Source of the DNA: Hawksworthiomyces lignivorus
Taxonomy: Eukaryota > Ascomycota > Sordariomycetes > Ophiostomatales > Ophiostomataceae
Assembly (NCBI GenBank): GCA_002917075.1
Contig: NTMA01000088.1
Location: 108,862 to 172,861 of the forward strand
DNA length: 64,000 nucleotides
Reading direction: 5' to 3'
Shown: one piece after another, positions 60,268-64,000 of the stretch
How the letters are laid out: each line of letters begins with the position of its first letter
Numbering within the stretch: the stretch's first letter is position 1
The notes under the pieces: model-generated
The model's input: only the letters and a program-made list of their open reading frames with translations
Databases searched by the model: none
Told to the model about the DNA's origin: nothing
Translations under genes and position numbers: made by a program

Positions 60268-61150
60268 AAGGCAGCAGAGGGCCAAGTGACACGACATCGC
60301 TATCATTAGCAGGAAACCAAAATTGAATAGAAAAAACCCAGCAGTGAGATGGGAGTTTGGATTTGGTTCATTTCCCTTTGTCTGCCGTTCTTACCCTTGT
60401 TAAGATACCGACCACTTCTATCATGACCTTTTTTTATGTCTTTTTATTTTGTTATTATTGTTTTATTTAGTTCTACTACCTTATTTATTACGGCTTTCCT
60501 CGCCGTAGATGAACTCCTTCTCTTGGATTGAATGCTATTTTTTATGTAACCAAAAACAGGTTACTCAAAAAGAAGAGCTCGGTCATAATGATGGGTTACT
60601 ATGTGGATGTTAATCATATCTGTCTGCCTCACTAGTTGAAATAAAGATACACGCTGCTGATGTCACCTAGGGTCCCACAAGGAATTCCGTAGTAAGATCT
60701 TTATTTAGCTTGCTACAAATTGGTGACAAAATGTCTAGATATCAGTTCTAAGTGAAAACAGTAAAAAATTCATTGAATACCCGAGAATGCAAGTTTTAGA
60801 AAGGGACAGAGAACCACATCTGGCAACACAAAAAAAGGGGGTATGAGGGGGTAGACGATCAGAATGAGAAACTAGACACAAACAAAAGAGAATGAATGCT
60901 GGCATGAGTAAACTCATACCCTAAACAAGATCTAAAAAGAGGGAGTCTAACAGTGAGATGAGTCGAAATGGAATCGAAGGAAGAATCGCTTAGAGGAATT
61001 GATAATTGAACAATGAATGAAAACACTCAACATAGAGATCTGCGATCTGATTCGATAAATTTGGAGGCATAAGACGCATGCGATAAGTTTAAGGCAAATC
61101 ATACGATATTTCTTGTCGGTATAACAAGGCGCTTCTCACTTTTCGCAGCC
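60268..61150. other. Convergent 3' spacer between tricalbin and FYVE-RING genes
   Basis: These 883 bp hold both 3' ends. T-rich DNA around 60430-60470 may be part of the tricalbin 3' end signal. No gene recognised. Confidence 0.45.
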
Positions 61151-63490
61151 TTAGTAGCCAAAGCTATCATGCTGGTGCACCGGACACCGACCGGGGCGGT
61201 TCTCAAACCAGGCCCGGATGCACCGTTCATGGAACCTGCAAAAACACTCGAGGCGGGCCATGGGGACGCCGACCTCGAACTCCTCCAAGCAGATGGTGCA
61301 CTCAGCGGCATCCACACAGTCCTTTTCTGTCGCTCGGTACGGGAACATGCCCGTCCGGCGTGGGGAAGGAGGTGGCAGAGGTGCCGACGCTGGTGATGAC
61401 GAAGAGGACGCAGCAGAAACGCCGAGAGCCGAAGTTGGTGACGATGAACTGCCAGATTCGGCGGTATTTTGCGTGCGTGGACTGCCTCCCACATACCTGC
61501 TATGTGTGGTAATGCAGTTGTTGATATGGTTCTCTCGCATCTTTTCAAAATTTGGCAAAGACCTCTTGGGGAGTTCGCGATGGCACACCGGGCACTCATC
61601 TTCTTCAGGGATCTGGTACTGTTGGTGCTGCTGGTGTTGTTGCTGTTGCTGTTGTTGAGATAATGCTCTAGACAAATACTGCTGCAAGCTCTCGTCCGCA
61701 TGCGGTGCATTGAACGATGGTAACTGTTGGCCAGAGAGCCCAGATATCGAGCTGGCGCTGGTAGACTGCTGTGGAGGTAAGCTGAGACGATGGCGGCGAT
61801 GCTGACTAGCTGCTGATGGCCCAGCTGTTGTAGCTGCATGTGTCGAATTGCTACTGCTGCTATTTCCGCTGTAGGGCTGGTTGAAATTAAAGCTGTTGGA
61901 GGTGGCCCTAGAGCCAGCGTGCTGCTGGCCACCAGAAGTGGCCGAAGTAGTGGAACGTGACGAGTTAAGCATAGCAGCAGAATGGGCACCTGTGGTAGCA
62001 CGTGAATATGAGCTGGTGTAGCCGGCTGTGTCGTTGGGGCTGTTGTGTGCGAAGGCGCCGAGGATGGAGGGTAAATAGGATCCGTGCTGTTGACGTGTGA
62101 CAACGTTGGCCGAGCTGCCGCCAATATTATTTTGGCTAACGCTGCTACTGCTAAGTGACCGTGAGTGGCCCCGAGGCAGCGCAGCCGTTGATGAAGAAGA
62201 CGGCGGTGACGTATTAGGATCTGGCACGCACGGATTGCACAGGCGAACTCTTTCACCGCCACCAAGACTACCAACTCCTTCTATGACCCCCGTTCCCGCC
62301 ATCAGAGAGGCACCGCTCCCTCCCTGTGCCCGATAGGGTGACGTGCCAGGTGGTTGAACAATATAAGGATAGGGAATGGTTATACGGTGGGGGGAGCAGT
62401 TGCTACAGACTACCCTTCCACATTTCCTGAGGGGCGGTTAGTAGGAGAGCTAGAAGAGAGAGTAAACTCGCACGCGGAAAGCACAAAAGAGAAGAGAGGA
62501 GAGTGTGCTGATGAATGCATACCTGCAATGGTGCTTCCTAACAAAAATGCTGAACTGGGTACGGCAGATGGGGCAATAAGTGACCTCAGCATCAGGCTGC
62601 CATCGCGGCAGGACGATGTCTTGCTGGTTCAGCCGCTGCTGCTGCTGTGGCCGCAAGAGTGACGATGGCTGTGCAGATTGCTGTTTCTGAACAACTCTAG
62701 AGGTAGGCGCCAGGCGTGTGTTGGCAGGACGCGCTATCGACGGTGATATTGTCGGAAGGCCTGAAGGTGACTGAACCTGGTTTAAGGCTAGATTTGAAGA
62801 CAGCGGTGACACTGTAGATGTCGCCGCTGACATCGAGACCCCTGAACCTGAGCGACTGGCATTGCTGTTTCTTCCTCTGTTGGAAGAGGCTATCTGAGCC
62901 GAGTTCCCTTGAAATGTCCAGTCGGGAGGAGGAGGAGGCAATGGAGGCGACGGAGGCCTAGGTCGCACTGTGTTCGACACATCTCTGCTAGTGGCTCTGA
63001 GCCTTGCTAACCCACCTTGCTCTGCGGTTATTCCTGACGTCGACGAAGCTGCCGAAGCCTGCAAGGTGTCTTCGGGGAAGAAATCGGGAGGAGTAAGGGC
63101 GGGCGGTGGTTGTAGCCCTGCAGAAGAAAGAGGAAATGGCGGGAATGGCGGGCGATCAGTAGGGAACGGAGGGAGAGGAGGAGAAGGCGGAGCAATGGCA
63201 GGAGGACTAGGAGAACTTCGTGAATCAAACGCATTTGATATCGATGACTCCAGAGAAGGAGTGGCCTCTGTACGTGACGATCTTGCAGCATCAGCTTCCT
63301 CTTGCGGTCGCCCCTCCCGCACAGGGCCAGCAGCAGCGGAAGAGCCAGCATGTGCATCGTCGGGCTCGATATTTACGGGATCTCTGCTCGTTCTTGAGGC
63401 GGCGGCAATGGCACTAGTTTTGGGAAGTTCGTCGCTGTTATCGATCGGAATCGAGCTACCGGCGCTCCCTTCACCGTGAGAGGATGCCAT
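61151..63490 (-). CDS. PIB1: FYVE and RING domain ubiquitin ligase (Pib1-like)
   Basis: Yeast Pib1 is an E3 ligase that binds PI3P on endosomes and vacuoles. Exons are 63490-62523 and 62426-61151 (747 aa), joined within an Arg codon of the FYVE finger. Residues 1-300 are Ser/Pro/Ala-rich and disordered. The FYVE finger (about 302-390) shows YCPICRTQF, RKHHCRKCGRVVC (the R+HHCRxCG signature), SNCSPHRITIP and, after a Gly-rich insert, VRLCNPCVPD. A Ser/Gln-rich linker with a short polyQ follows. CPVCHRELP with a later HINNC has C-x2-C...H-x3-C spacing like a UBZ-type finger. The C-terminal RING is CTICLEEFEVGVPMARLECF, CRFHERCIRAWFENRPGRCPVH, in which the last ligand is His rather than Cys. The start at 63490 is the first in-frame ATG. 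It is convergent with tricalbin. Confidence 0.9.
62427..62522 (-). other. Intron inside the FYVE finger codons
   Basis: This 96-nt GT-AG intron (GTATGC donor, CCTCAG acceptor) splits the Arg codon of HHCR-KCG. Removal restores a complete FYVE zinc-ligand set. Confidence 0.9.
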
Positions 63491-64000
63491 CTCGATACAT
63501 GAGTGCAAGCCCTCGCGATGAGGAGCAAGGGGCTCTGGTATTAGAAAGGCGCAAGGCTTAGCAGGATTCTGGTCGTTGGTCCTTTGTTGCCTCGGGCGTT
63601 CGTAATCGGTGCAAAATCGATGGCCGGAAAGAGGGGCTCACATAAGATAAGGGGAGTAGAGAGCTCTTTCGAGTGAGATCAGGCTGAAGAAGCCTTGTCC
63701 ACCACGGTCAAGATGCTGAGGATGACTGTCTTCTCAAAGAGTGGCAAACCGCCGGGCTTGAGATGAATGTCTCTAGCTACTTATGTCGGTGTGTGTCTCC
63801 GAGGACGACAGACCCGTTTGCAGAGATAACAAATCAGAAAGAAACCAGCTTCGAATCCTAGCACGTATCTTGTTACTAGGGAGCACGGTGTTCTCGCCTC
63901 TGTGGGCGTTTTGTGTGTGCCTTTTCGCTGGATGAGCTGATTGCCGCGGATGAGGTAAAAGTGGGGAGGGGCGATAAGGCATACTACCGTTGTTGGTAAG
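63491..64000. promoter_or_regulatory. Upstream region of the FYVE-RING gene
   Basis: The last 510 bp hold the promoter of the leftward FYVE-RING gene. No other gene is recognised before the window ends. Confidence 0.45.

Noticed and set aside
61099..62274. 391-codon open frame overlapping the FYVE-RING gene in another frame of the same strand
   Set aside because: It is a shadow caused by Ser/Gln-rich codon composition; the other frame carries the zinc-finger motifs.

Overview
The window is nuclear DNA of a filamentous ascomycete (Pezizomycotina). This rests on short GT-AG introns (mostly 57-120 bp) with TACTAA/CTAAC/CTGAC branch sites, on proteins that read as filamentous-fungal versions of eukaryotic families, and on families typical of this group (a btgE-type GH17 wall glucanase, an artA-type 14-3-3, a cyt-4-type mitochondrial RNB nuclease). 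No species is assigned. Coding DNA is GC-richer than the AT-rich spacers, and intergenic distances are long (up to 9.8 kb).

Layout, left to right: SEC10 (-, 3' part beyond the window) shares a divergent promoter with NUS1 (+); TRM5 (+); a 9.8 kb gene-free stretch whose right third is a pyrimidine-rich leader with a (CA)n tract; REG1-like PP1 subunit (+), convergent with a large mitochondrial RNase II family nuclease (-); a divergent small helix-turn-helix protein (+); about 4.9 kb of gene-poor DNA with an AT-rich inverted-repeat block; two tandem secreted hydrolases (GH17 glucanase and class-3 lipase, +); 3.4 kb with a decayed transposase-like tail; 14-3-3 (+); a 1242-residue protein I cannot assign (-); an oxysterol-binding ORP (+), convergent with U2AF35 (-); a tricalbin (+), convergent with a FYVE-RING ubiquitin ligase (-).

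The genes are mostly housekeeping and do not form an evident cluster or operon-like system. Loose themes are membrane traffic and lipid transfer (Sec10, ORP, tricalbin, FYVE-RING), glycosylation (Nus1), RNA processing (Trm5, RNB nuclease, U2AF35) and glucose/phosphatase signalling (Reg1, 14-3-3). I did not find convincing evidence of a novel multi-gene system.

The most noteworthy points are: an 8-nt micro-exon in the 14-3-3 gene, a GC-AG intron in the ORP gene, a stop-free 57-bp intron in tricalbin, a recurrent TACGGAGTA word confined to spacers, an AT-rich near-palindrome block, a transposase-like relic, and the unassigned 1242-aa protein. Exon boundaries were derived by hand from splice signals, reading phase and family conservation. 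No tRNA, rRNA or CRISPR was recognised.
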